Origin: Candidatus Brachythrix odensensis | GTDB taxonomy: Bacteria; Chloroflexota; Anaerolineae; J036; Brachytrichaceae | Direction of reading: 5' to 3' | NCBI GenBank assembly: GCA_016714465.1 | Contig: JADKDT010000004.1 | Coordinates: 124,001-188,000, forward strand | Length of the DNA: 64,000 bases | Shown here: piece after piece, positions 38,541 through 46,583 of the stretch | Numbering within the stretch: the first letter of the stretch is position 1 | Layout of the letters: the number at the start of each line of letters is the position of its first letter | Program-made: the position numbers and the translations under genes | The notes under the pieces: generated by a model | Told to the model about the DNA's origin: nothing | Databases searched by the model: none | Seen by the model: only the letters and a program-made list of their open reading frames with translations

Positions 38541-38892
38541 CTACCTACCTGTCAAGGCCTTCATCGACAGCGCCGTCACCGCCAGGGTCAGGATAAGGCT
38601 GATCACCAGCGCGAGGGTCAGCGACATCCTCAGCCTGAAGCAACTGGAAATGGGCGATGATGCCGACCCCGGCCGGAACGAAGAGCAGCGCCAGATGTTG
38701 CAGCAGCTCATGCGACAAACGTTTGAGAGGCTCCGGTGCCTGGCCCCGAATGATGAGGGTCAGAAGCAGGAGCAGCATCCCGATCACGGGACCGGGGATG
38801 GGTAAATTGAGCGCCCGGGCGACGACCTCACCCACCAGTTGATAGCCCAGGAGAAGCGCGAGTGACGCAAGCATACGCAAAGTATCCGCCAT
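38541..38892 (-). CDS. lrgA: LrgA/YohJ holin-like protein (frame break in the last helix)
   Basis: About 116 residues with four membrane segments (MLASLALLLGYQLVGEVVA, IPGPVIGMLLLLLTLII, LALLFVPAGVGII). The conserved PGPVIGM and LLFVPAGVGI blocks identify LrgA. The unshifted frame ends in a non-membrane tail. A shift near 38620 gives the expected last helix (LTLALVISLILTLAVTALS), stopping at 38541-38543. It pairs with lrgB downstream. Confidence 0.85.
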
Positions 38893-39243
38893 TCGTCGTG
38901 CGTCGTGCGTCGTGCGTCATTTTTCATCAGGCGCGGCTTGTGACAGAGGAAGGGTAACTACTCAGGTCAAGGCTGCGGGCCCCGTCGCCGATGGCGCAAG
39001 CGGTGACTCTGTCGTGGCTGATAGCGTTGGAGTCATCGCGCGAACCCTACATGATTGTCATCCTGAGTGCGCCCAGCAGGTTTTCGCGGGGACAAGCGTT
39101 GCGGGCGCACGAAGGGGCGCGCTCAGGATGACACGGGTGGGGGTGAGCGTTGCCTGTGGCCTGAGCAGTTACGAAAAAGGGAAGAAGGGAAGGAAGAAAC
39201 AGGGTATGGCCAGGAAAGCGTATTGGATAATCGCATCCCCACG
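38893..39243. other. Gene-free gap with short direct repeats
   Basis: At 38893-38919 a 7-bp unit (CGTCGTG type) is repeated three to four times directly upstream of the lrgA start. A REP-like inverted repeat at 39056-39133 is listed separately. A purine-rich stretch (about 39170-39205) precedes the hydrolase start. I see no gene here. Confidence 0.5.
39056..39133. repeat. REP-like inverted repeat with GTCATCCTGAG ends
   Basis: TGTCATCCTGAGTGCGCC (39056-39073) pairs with GGCGCGCTCAGGATGACA (39116-39133) with a single mismatch. The ends match the long inverted repeat in the iron-transporter gap (about 24057 and 24247). Confidence 0.8.
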
Positions 39244-40087
39244 ATGCTTTCTACCTCGCTCCTCGCCTTCGCCGATGCCGCCATTGACACCTTCTGCGCC
39301 CCGCAGACGCGCGACACCGCCCCGCGCGATCTGGCCATCCTCGGCAGCGCAAGGATGCGCCACGTCGCGCATCGTCAGATCCTCGAAATCCCTGCGGACC
39401 CAACTCGGGAGCCCATCCTGTTGGCCGTGTACGAGTGGGGAGAGAAAGAGCTCCCCGCTGTCGCCCTCGTCCACGGGTGGGAGCTTCAGGCCGGCTGGAT
39501 GGGCCATTTCGTCAATCCGCTCCTTCGGGCCGGCTACCGAGTCATCGCCATCGATCTGCCCGCCCACGGCGCTTCGGGTGGCTCGATGCTCAATGTTCCG
39601 GACGGCGCGGCCGCGATCGCAGATGTCTGCTCAACCGGCGGCGATGTCACCACCGTTATCGGGCATTCCTTCGGGGGCCTCACAGCGCTGTGGCTGGCGG
39701 CGCATCTCCCGCCCGGCTCAGCCCTGACCCACGTGGTCACACTCGGCGCCGGATCAGGCGTGAGCTTTCTTCTGCGCAACCTGGTCGCCGCCCAAGGCTG
39801 GGATGCCGCCCACGAGCGCGCCTTTCGCGAGCGCTTCGCCGAACGGTTTGGCGGGCCGGTCGAACTCTACTCGGTGGCGCGCTTCGGACGCCACATTCGG
39901 GTTCCGGTGCTGGTCGTCCGACAAACGCGACAACATGGTCGGATTTGAGGAATCCGACGCCATCCTCGCGCACGTTCCCACCGCGCGTCGTCTGGCGACC
40001 AGCGGGCTGGGGCATCGCGCGGTGACCCGTGACGCCGAGGTCATCGCGGCCGCCGTCCGCTTCATTCAGGCGCCCGAGACGGCATAA
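39244..40087 (+). CDS. Alpha/beta-fold hydrolase (one frame break)
   Basis: About 281 residues. An oxyanion-type LVHGWELQAG, strand-loop VIAIDLPAHGAS and nucleophile elbow TTVIGHSFGGLTALW identify an alpha/beta hydrolase with a lid domain. The last part lies in another frame from about 39920: DKRDNMVGFEES gives the acid residue and TSGLGHRAVTRDAEVIAAAV the catalytic His, so the triad is complete after a one-base correction. The substrate is unknown. Confidence 0.82.
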
Positions 40088-40100
40088 TGCGGCCATTGCC

Positions 40101-40755
40101 ATGAACACCAAACCCTCATCGACGCCCAAATGGTTGTGGATTGCAGGTCTGGCAATCGCCGTCGTCCTGATCGCATGCGGTCTTGGCACGATGGCGTTGC
40201 TGTCGGCCGCTCGCGATGCGGCAACGGCTGCCAGCGCGAATCTCGCCGCGCCGACAGATCAGCCCGCCCACCCCCGCCCGGCTGGAGGCAAGTGCCACAG
40301 CGCGCCCGACCGGCCCGATCCCAAGTCCGACCGCGCCGCGCTTCGAGCAGACGCCCACGCCGTCTCCAGCCGGCCCGGCCCGCACCGCGACGCCCGTTCG
40401 AACGCCCACCCCGGCGGCGCGCGCAACCGCAACCCGGGCGGCGAATCAATATCTCGTCCGGAACGTCAAGGTGTACGACCTGGACGGCCGACTCGCCTAT
40501 CAGGGTGATGTCGATCTCGGGCCGACCCTCGAGCGGATCGCGGCCGGCATCCGCGACCCGCACCCCAACGACGGGACGGTCTTTCAGAATCGCGAGCGCC
40601 GCCTGCCGTCGAAGAGCGACGGGCAGTATTACCGCGAATACGTTGTGCGCACCCCCGGCTTGCGCGAGGTCGGCCCGCAGCGCCTGATCACGGGCAAGGA
40701 CGGCGAGGCCTACTACACGCCCGACCACTACGACACCTTCATTCGCATCAAATGA
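40101..40755 (+). CDS. Membrane-anchored guanyl-specific ribonuclease (barnase/RNase Sa family), one frame break
   Basis: An N-terminal membrane segment (WLWIAGLAIAVVLIACGLG) is followed by a Thr/Pro-rich linker and a C-terminal microbial ribonuclease domain. Diagnostic blocks are NDGTVFQNRERRLPSKSDG, YYREYVVRTPGLREVG, GPQRLITGKDG and YYTPDHYDTF. By comparison with RNase Sa, Glu of YREY, Arg of QRLIT and His of DHY are the catalytic residues, and all are present. The frame changes within the linker (about 40265-40320), restorable by one base. Its stop overlaps the start of a barstar-like gene (ATGA). It is probably an exported RNase with cognate immunity. Confidence 0.83.
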
Positions 40756-41201
40756 GCCCCGCCCGCGCCCCCACCCTTCGCGCCGAAGCCGACAAGCTGC
40801 TCAAGCTGTGCGCTGACCCGCGCACGCCGATGCAGGTTGCGGCCCGGCCCGATTTGTTCAGCAGCCCCGAATTGGCCGCCGCCTTCGCGCGGGCGGGCTG
40901 GTTCGCCCCGCGGGTCGATCGCGCCCCAGTCTTCAATAAGGCGACGCTGCTGCACGCCATCTACCAGAGCTGCGAGTTCCCGGCCTGGTTTGGCTTCAAT
41001 TGGGACGCCCTGCGCGATAGCCTGAGCGACATGTCCTGGCGTCCGGCGAATGGATATGCGCTGCTCTACCGCAACCCCGGCCTGCTCCAAACCCGCTCGC
41101 CCGACGACTACGCCACCTTCATCGACGTCGCTCAGGAGGCCTGCGAGATTTGGGCCGAGGCGAGCGGCGTGCCATTCCGGCTCATCCTGATGGCCTCTTG
41201 A
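40752..41201 (+). CDS. Barstar-family ribonuclease inhibitor
   Basis: The protein has 149 residues. The C-terminal ~90 residues show the barstar fold signature: FNKATLLHAIYQSCEFPAWF followed by GFNWDALRDSLSDMSW, with the inhibitory helix-loop region and the acidic FNWDAL stretch that contacts RNase active sites. The N-terminal ~55 residues are an extra segment not typical of Bacillus barstar. Overlap of 4 nt with the RNase gene implies coupled translation, protecting the cell's own RNA from unexported enzyme. Confidence 0.87.
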   Translation: MSPARAPTLRAEADKLLKLCADPRTPMQVAARPDLFSSPELAAAFARAGWFAPRVDRAPVFNKATLLHAIYQSCEFPAWFGFNWDALRDSLSDMSWRPANGYALLYRNPGLLQTRSPDDYATFIDVAQEACEIWAEASGVPFRLILMAS

Positions 41202-41206
41202 TCCAC

Positions 41207-41247
41207 AAACGACATCCCCCCCGGCTCCGCCGGGGGGGATGTCGTTT
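41207..41247. terminator. 19-bp perfect palindrome between converging genes
   Basis: The arms 41207-41225 and 41229-41247 (AAACGACATCCCCCCCGGC and complement) close on TCC. It lies 6 nt past the barstar stop and 19 nt before the exchanger stop. For plus-strand transcripts the stem ends in GUUU. Confidence 0.75.
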
Positions 41248-41265
41248 CTGAGCAGGTGAACTGGC

Positions 41266-42339
41266 TCAATGAACGGCCGTCGCAAACGGCACAAAGAAGA
41301 ACGCAACGGCGATGATGATATAGAGGCCGACCAGCATCACGCCTTCCAGCCAGTTGGTCTCGCCATCGACCGACACGTGCGCGGCGATAAAACAGGAGGC
41401 CATCAGCGCGATGAGCTCAAAGCTGGTGAACTCGAGGTCGAGCGTCCGCCCGAAAAGCAGGCTGATGAAGACGAGCAATGGCGCGACGAAGAGCGCGATC
41501 TGCAGCGACGAACCGACCGCGATACCCATGCTCAGATCCATCTTGTTCTTGGCCGCGACCTCGATGGCGACCACGTGCTCGGCGACATTGCCGATGATGG
41601 GCACCAGGATCACGCCGACAAAGAGCTCGCTGATCCCGATTTGGGTGACCATCGGCCCAACCGCGCTGACCAGGACTTCGCTCATTCCAGCGATGAAGAG
41701 GGTGGACACGACCAGGATGATGATGGCAGCCCGCATCGACATGTGCGGCACATGCGCAGCTTCCCGGGTGACTGACTCGGCGTGCTTGGCTGTAAAACCA
41801 AAGATCAGGCTCAGCACGTAGAGCACGATGATGACGCCGGCCGTGATGACGCTGATGTTATCGATGTTGGCCCGCGCGGGTTCAATCGCAATCGAGAACA
41901 AAGAGGGGACAACCAGGACCATCGCCGCCAGGATCAGGAGCGTGGCATTCAGACCGGCATCCTTGCGGCTGAACTGCTGGGTGCCGTGTTTGAGGCCGCC
42001 GACGATCAGGCTGGCCCCGGCTACCAGTAACAGGTTGCCAATGATGGAGCCGGTGATTGAGGCGCGAACCAGGTCATATAGCCCCTCGCGCAGGGCCAGG
42101 ATGGTGATGATCAGCTCGGCCGCATTGCCCAGGGTGGCGTTGAGAAGCGCGCCGATGCGCGGGCCGGTGCGACCGGCCAGCTCCTCGGTCGCGTCCCCGA
42201 GCAGGCCGGAGAGCGGGACGACGGCCAATGCCGCCGCAAGGAAGATGATGACGGGGTTCCAGTGGCCAATCTCGGCGAAAATGGCGATCGGGACAAAAAG
42301 CAAGAGCACATTGAGGGGTTTTGCAAAGATCTTGCGCAT
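41266..42339 (-). CDS. Calcium/cation-proton exchanger (CaCA family)
   Basis: The protein has 357 residues from ATG at 42339, with about eleven membrane segments. The two alpha-repeat signatures are present: LLNATLGNAAELIITILALR in the first half and PIIGNVAEHVVAIEVAAKNK in the second, with their GN-x-E calcium-coordinating glutamates. This is the CAX/ChaA pattern: export of Ca2+ (or K+/Na+) in exchange for protons across the cytoplasmic membrane. It diverges from tatA. Confidence 0.9.
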   Translation of the reverse strand: MRKIFAKPLNVLLLFVPIAIFAEIGHWNPVIIFLAAALAVVPLSGLLGDATEELAGRTGPRIGALLNATLGNAAELIITILALREGLYDLVRASITGSIIGNLLLVAGASLIVGGLKHGTQQFSRKDAGLNATLLILAAMVLVVPSLFSIAIEPARANIDNISVITAGVIIVLYVLSLIFGFTAKHAESVTREAAHVPHMSMRAAIIILVVSTLFIAGMSEVLVSAVGPMVTQIGISELFVGVILVPIIGNVAEHVVAIEVAAKNKMDLSMGIAVGSSLQIALFVAPLLVFISLLFGRTLDLEFTSFELIALMASCFIAAHVSVDGETNWLEGVMLVGLYIIIAVAFFFVPFATAVH

Positions 42340-42439
42340 AAGTTGGCGATTATACGGAAGTTCGGGATTTCGGCCAATCAGGTGGAAAGACCAAAGGCCC
42401 CGAAAGGATATAGGATAATGCCCGCGCAAAGGAGAACCC

Positions 42440-42628
42440 ATGCCAAATATCGGACCCGTTGAGATCATCATCGTTCTACTCATCGTCGTGCTTCTGTTCG
42501 GCGTCGGCCGGATTGGAAAAATCGGCGGCGAGCTCGGCAAGAGCATCCGCGAATTCCGCAAGGGAATTCAGGGGGACGAGGACAAGAACGCCAAACTCGA
42601 AGAAACCAAAAAGGAAGAAGCCAGGTAA
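42440..42628 (+). CDS. tatA: Sec-independent translocase TatA/E
   Basis: The protein has 62 residues: an N-terminal membrane helix (VEIIIVLLIVVLLFGVGRIG), a hinge, then an amphipathic helix (IGGELGKSIREFRKGIQ) and a charged tail. This is the pore-forming component of twin-arginine export. The usual FG hinge motif is present (LFGVGRI). AAAGGAG lies upstream. No tatC is in the window. Confidence 0.92.
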   Translation: MPNIGPVEIIIVLLIVVLLFGVGRIGKIGGELGKSIREFRKGIQGDEDKNAKLEETKKEEAR

Positions 42629-42662
42629 TGCCATCCTCCACCCGGAGTGGGCTTAGGGCTGC

Positions 42663-43800
42663 ATGCCATCGCTTTCACTAAGCTCTGTGCTCGGAACGGG
42701 CAGCGTCGGCGCGGTGTTGAATGTGCTCCGCGAGGTCGACGTGCGCCCGATCCGGGCCGCGGCCGAAAGGCCATTCGACCTGGTCTTCGCCAGCCGCGAT
42801 CGCGCCATCACCGATCACCTGATCGGGTTGCTTTACCGCGGCCCGCGCGCCCACGAGCGCCCGCACGACCGCGTGACGCGCGCAATATCGCTGGGGGACC
42901 GCGACGCCGAAGCCACGGCCTTGCGCGCCTCGGCCGTCGTCATTGTCACGCGCGAGTCTGATCCGAATGCGGAAGAACTTGCTTTCGCCCACCGGCTTCA
43001 GGCGGCAAAGATTCCCGTCTTGATCGCGTTTGCAGACGCCATTCCGGGCGCGATTCGACAACAGTGGCTGCCTGCCACCATCGCCGCGCTGCTGCCAACA
43101 CCGGCACCCGGCGCTCCGCCTCCGACCGCCATCGACGACACCTTCGCCACCCGCAGCCTGATCAAAGGCCTGCGCGCGCTGCGTTTCACTGATGAGCTGG
43201 CCCTGGCCCGCTTTCTGCCGGCCTTTCGCGATCCGGTCTGCCGCAGCCTCATCGAAGACACCGCGGCCGCAAATGCCGCCTACAGTCTGACGACTGGCCT
43301 GGTCGAGATCAACCCCATTGCGACGATTCCGATGAACCTGGCCGACATGCTGGTGTTGACCAAAAACCAGGGCATCATGTCGTACAAGATCGCGTTGGCG
43401 ATGGGAATGGAGGCCGATTTCAGGCAGATCATGCCGCAGATCGGCGGGGTCATCGGGGGTGGCTTTCTGTTCCGGCAGGTCGCGCGCGGGCTGGTCGGGC
43501 TTGTCCCCGGGCTGGGCATCATCCCCAAGGTGGCGGTTGCCTTCGCCGGCACGTATGCCGCGGGTGAGGCCGTTGTGCGCTGGTGCGCGACGGGCCAGGG
43601 AAGTGACGGCGGCCGTATCCCGCCAGCTTTACAGCGGCGCGCTCGAGCGCGGCCGCAAGGTCGCCGCTGAGTTGTTCAAGCGCCGCGAGCGGGTATCCCG
43701 GCCCGAAGCGCCGCCCGCCACTGAGCCTGAGCCGCGCCGCCGCCTGCGCCGCGCGTCATCAGAGACACCGCCGCCGGCCGAGCCCACGTCGAAAGTTTAG
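42663..43800 (+). CDS. DUF697-like protein (one frame break near the C-terminus)
   Basis: About 379 residues. The first ~170 residues look like an alpha/beta domain (VDVRPIRAAAERPFDLVFAS; VVIVTRESDPNAEELAF) with a nucleotide-hydrolase flavour but no P-loop. The second half carries the DUF697-type hydrophobic block (LVEINPIATIPMNLADMLVL, TKNQGIMSYKIALAMG, GFLFRQVARGLVGLVPGLG), usually membrane-associated. A one-base shift near 43600 joins REVTAAVSRQLYSGALERG and a charged C-terminal tail. Function unknown. Confidence 0.65.
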
Positions 43801-43816
43801 CCGCAGGTCCGAATCT

Positions 43817-43926
43817 GGTCCACAGATTGCGCCGATTCGCGCCGATGGCTGGAGAAGTCCATCTCTTCGGTGCCGCGCAATCTGGTTCCATTTTCCATCT
43901 GCGGGAATCTGCGTAATCTGTGGACC
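43817..43926. repeat. Dispersed-type inverted repeat with CACAGATT ends
   Basis: GGTCCACAGATT (43817-43828) and AATCTGTGGACC (43915-43926) are perfectly complementary, and the interior repeats CGCCGATTCGCGCCGAT and ATCTGCG. It lies in the 200-bp gap before the MFS gene. Nothing else is recognised in the gap apart from a short CCCGGATTCCGGG stem near 43983. Confidence 0.6.
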
Positions 43927-44001
43927 CGATCCTGAGTCGCAATAGTTGCGCTTCGCCCGAAAATAGGCCAGAATGGCGCATCCCGGATTCCGGGAGCGCT
44001 C

Positions 44002-45327
44002 ATGATGGCCACTCTCGCCCCCACTGACCCCGCACGCCCGCGCCTGAGCCCGCTCCGGCAGGCGATGCTGTCGTTCTTCTGGCTCGGCACTAACGCGCAC
44101 TGGGCGGCGATTCTGATCACCACCCTGCCCAATCAGGCGCTCCGCATTGGAGGCGATGAGGTCAAGGGCCGGACCCTCAGCACCGTCCTGGCCGCAGGCG
44201 CGCTGGTGTCAATGCTCGTGGCGCCCCTTTTCGGCGCGCTGAGCGACCGCATCGTCACCCGCTGGGGGCGGCGCGTGCCGTGGGTGGTGCTCGGCACGCT
44301 GATGAACATCATCGGCTTGTTCGGGCTCGCCCACTTCCCGCGCGACAACGACATGAGCTCGCTCCCCCTCTATATCGGCGCGTTCATGTGGGTGGAGTTC
44401 TGGAACAACGTCGCGACCGCGCCGTTCTCAGCCCTCATTCCCGACATGGTCCCCAAGGAGCAACGCGGGAGCGCCTCGGGATGGCTCGGGCTGATGAACA
44501 TGCTGGGCAACTTCGCCGGCGGGATCGCAGGGTTGATCTTCACCGTAAATGGCGTCACCGACATCACCGGGATCTACTACTTTCTGGCCGGGATGATGTT
44601 TGTCAGCATGCTCGTCACCGTCATCTTCGTCAAGGAGCCAAAGGTCACAAAGGTGCCGCCGCCCTTGACCGCGGGCGCGTTGTTGCGCGGGCTGTATGAC
44701 CCGCTGAAGAATCATGACTTCCGCTGGGTGTTCTTCACCCGCCTGCTGATGACGATGGGGACGTTCACAGTCGAGGAGTTTCTGCAGTACTTCTTCCGCG
44801 ATGTGATCAAGGACTTCACCCTGTTCGGGGTGAAGGTCGCCGACAACGCCGAGAGCGCGACCTCGTTTTTCATCGTCGCCCTGCTCATCGGCGCGCTGGC
44901 CAGCTCGCTTGGCGCCGGATTGTTGTCCGATCGGGTCGGCCGTAAACGTATCGTGTATGCCTCGTCGATCCTGCAGGCGATCGTGCCAATCGTCCTGATT
45001 TTTCGGGCGAATATGAACATCGCCGTCATCCTGGGCGTTGTGTTCGGCCTGGGCTTCGGGGCCTACACGGCGGTCGACTGGGCGCTGGCCAGCGATACCC
45101 TGCCCTCGGACGAGAACTATGCCCGGGACATGGGCGTGTGGCATGTTGCCTTTACCCTGCCCCAGGTCATCGGCAACCCGATCGCGGGAAATGTGCTGGA
45201 TGGATTCCAACGGATTGGGGCAACCAGCGGCGCGCCCAACCTGGGCTACACCGCCATTTTCATCCTGGCGGTCTTCTATTTCGTGCTTGGCACGGTCCTG
45301 GTCAAGAAGATTCGCTCAGTCCGATGA
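44002..45327 (+). CDS. MFS transporter (sugar/GPH-like, SLC45-type)
   Basis: The protein has 441 residues with about twelve membrane segments. The loop 2-3 motif is LFGALSDRIVTRWGRRVPWV, typical of glycoside-pentoside-hexuronide and SLC45-like carriers. Other recognisable parts are SALIPDMVPKEQRGSASGW and GAGLLSDRVGRKRIVYASS. Probably a proton-coupled sugar or drug carrier; the substrate cannot be read. Two ATGs lie in tandem at the start. Confidence 0.8.
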   Translation: MMATLAPTDPARPRLSPLRQAMLSFFWLGTNAHWAAILITTLPNQALRIGGDEVKGRTLSTVLAAGALVSMLVAPLFGALSDRIVTRWGRRVPWVVLGTLMNIIGLFGLAHFPRDNDMSSLPLYIGAFMWVEFWNNVATAPFSALIPDMVPKEQRGSASGWLGLMNMLGNFAGGIAGLIFTVNGVTDITGIYYFLAGMMFVSMLVTVIFVKEPKVTKVPPPLTAGALLRGLYDPLKNHDFRWVFFTRLLMTMGTFTVEEFLQYFFRDVIKDFTLFGVKVADNAESATSFFIVALLIGALASSLGAGLLSDRVGRKRIVYASSILQAIVPIVLIFRANMNIAVILGVVFGLGFGAYTAVDWALASDTLPSDENYARDMGVWHVAFTLPQVIGNPIAGNVLDGFQRIGATSGAPNLGYTAIFILAVFYFVLGTVLVKKIRSVR

Positions 45328-45335
45328 AGCATGTT

Positions 45336-45380
45336 CCGAGATCAATGTCCCTTGGCGTCGCCGGGGGACATTGATCTCGG
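45336..45380 (+). terminator. 21-bp palindrome after the MFS gene
   Basis: The arms 45336-45356 and 45360-45380 around GTC carry CCGAGATCAATGTCCC. The two mismatches are both T/G, i.e. U-G pairs in the plus-strand RNA, which is the strand transcribed from the gene ending 9 nt upstream. No U run follows. Confidence 0.65.
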
Positions 45381-45410
45381 AGTCATGCGGTGGCGCCCGC
45401 AGGAGTCGCG

Positions 45411-45440
45411 TATAATTTGAGTAGAACAAATGTTCTACTC
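45411..45440 (+). promoter_or_regulatory. TATAAT -10 hexamer followed by SOS-box-like operator
   Basis: TATAAT (45411-45416) is a perfect -10 box. It is followed directly by a 22-bp dyad, GAGTAGAACA-AA-TGTTCTACTC (45419-45440). The dyad contains GAACAAATGTTC, matching the Gram-positive LexA/DinR consensus GAAC-N4-GTTC. The dyad would cover the transcription start. No convincing -35 is visible. It ends 2 nt before the ATG of the small membrane protein, which lacks a Shine-Dalgarno. Confidence 0.6.
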
Positions 45441-45442
45441 AC

Positions 45443-45691
45443 ATGACGCGAAAACCAAACACCCCTCCCCGTCCCCGCCGCACCGGCCGACAGCAGCGCT
45501 CACGCGAGCGCATGGAACTGGCGGTAACGTCGGGCGGGCGCCGGCGCGTCATCGCTCAGTGGCCGGCGGGGCTCGGCCGCGTGCTCATCCTGGCCGTCGT
45601 GGTGATTGTCCTGGCGGTTGCAGTCGCCCCGGAACTGGCGGCCAAGGTCGGCGCGGCAATTGTGCTGCTGGCGAGGAATTTGGAGAAGTGA
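45443..45691 (+). CDS. Small single-pass membrane protein, possibly SOS-controlled
   Basis: The protein has 82 residues. The first ~45 are strongly basic (TRKPNTPPRPRRTGRQQRSR). One or two hydrophobic segments follow (VLILAVVVIVLAVAV and KVGAAIVLLARNL). I recognise no family. The ATG sits immediately after an SOS-box-like dyad and a TATAAT box. Small single-pass proteins under LexA control in other bacteria (YneA, SidA, DivS) block cell division during DNA damage; an analogous role is a hypothesis only. A REP element starts 13 nt after its stop. Confidence 0.6.
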   Translation: MTRKPNTPPRPRRTGRQQRSRERMELAVTSGGRRRVIAQWPAGLGRVLILAVVVIVLAVAVAPELAAKVGAAIVLLARNLEK

Positions 45692-45704
45692 TAGGGGCTG
45701 TTGA

Positions 45705-45779
45705 TCCTGAACCTGGGAGGTCGGCGCCTACAACTTGTGATCGGCACGGTTCTATGGCGCCGACCTCCCAGGTTCAGGA
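45705..45779. repeat. Palindromic REP element, left copy flanking the RAYT gene
   Basis: The arms 45706-45728 and 45756-45778 (outer CCTGAACCTGGGAGGTCGG, inner CGCC) pair perfectly around a 27-nt loop, and one more T/A pair extends it to 45705/45779. A second copy in the same orientation with identical arms and a diverged 27-nt loop lies at 46510-46583. Confidence 0.88.
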
Positions 45780-45828
45780 ACTGTAGCGCCCGGCTCCGAA
45801 TTGCAGCAACACGCACATCACAGGGCCG

Positions 45829-46434
45829 TCACGTAGTCGCGTCGGGCCCCGTCATCGAAGTGAGACCGGCATCGTCTTCGTCACGCAGGTGAGCGCTCTT
45901 GAATGCCTCCAAGCCACCAAACCACGCCAGCACCTCCGTGCGCTCGACCAAGGTTGGCGCAGTCGAGCATATGGCTGCATAGGACGACCACTTCCATGCT
46001 CGGAAGTCGGCCACAAAACCATGCTTCTGTGGATTGCGATGGATGTATCCGACCAGGCGCGCAAAGTACGTCTCATCGCTCACCTCGATTCTTCCAAAAT
46101 GCTGGGAGAACAGCTTGCCCGAGCGTAGATGACGCGCATTGATGGTCTTTGTGTAGGCGTTGAAGAAGTTGGAGAGTGCCTGAGTGACTCCGGACAGGCC
46201 ATCCTGCCAGGGATCACCCGCTACGCGTGGGCCCTTTCTGATCCGGGCCAACAGATGGAAGTGATTGCCCATGAGGCAATAAGCGAACGTGTCGACCCAC
46301 GCGTGAACATGCTTTCGGTACGACTGGAGGAAACACTGATAGTCAAATTCGTCGCGAAATAGATCCTCGCGATTGTTGCCGCGATTGTAGAGGTGGTAGA
46401 CCTTTCCCGGCTCAAGCGGGATCGTCTTCTGCAT
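45829..46434 (-). CDS. REP-associated tyrosine transposase (RAYT, TnpA_REP)
   Basis: The protein has about 201 residues from ATG at 46434 (MQKTIPLEPGKVYHLYNRGN). It has the Y1/HUH transposase signature of the IS200/IS605-related RAYT group: YHLYNRGNNREDLF, the metal-binding GNHFHLLARI (HUH-type) and the catalytic-Tyr helix VGYIHRNPQKHGF, then FRAWKWSSY. Such enzymes bind and cleave single-stranded REP hairpins and are thought to spread them. The gene is bracketed by two direct copies of a 74-75-bp palindrome, the expected substrate. Single-copy, apparently intact. Confidence 0.9.
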   Translation of the reverse strand: MQKTIPLEPGKVYHLYNRGNNREDLFRDEFDYQCFLQSYRKHVHAWVDTFAYCLMGNHFHLLARIRKGPRVAGDPWQDGLSGVTQALSNFFNAYTKTINARHLRSGKLFSQHFGRIEVSDETYFARLVGYIHRNPQKHGFVADFRAWKWSSYAAICSTAPTLVERTEVLAWFGGLEAFKSAHLRDEDDAGLTSMTGPDATT

Positions 46435-46509
46435 TGCGAGAGTGTACCAAGAATACGGGTATGCTACCGCATGCACCAGGATGCCGGCATTGGGGCATCG
46501 GCACCGTGA

Positions 46510-46583
46510 TCCTGAACCTGGGAGGTCGGCGCCCGCAATTCGTGCTCGGCGCGGTTCGATGGCGCCGACCTCCCAGGTTCAGG
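46510..46583. repeat. Palindromic REP element, right copy flanking the RAYT gene
   Basis: The arms 46511-46533 and 46561-46583 are identical to those of the copy at 45705. The 27-nt loops align without gaps and differ at about seven positions. The right arm contains the stop codon of the adjacent PLP-enzyme gene. Confidence 0.88.
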
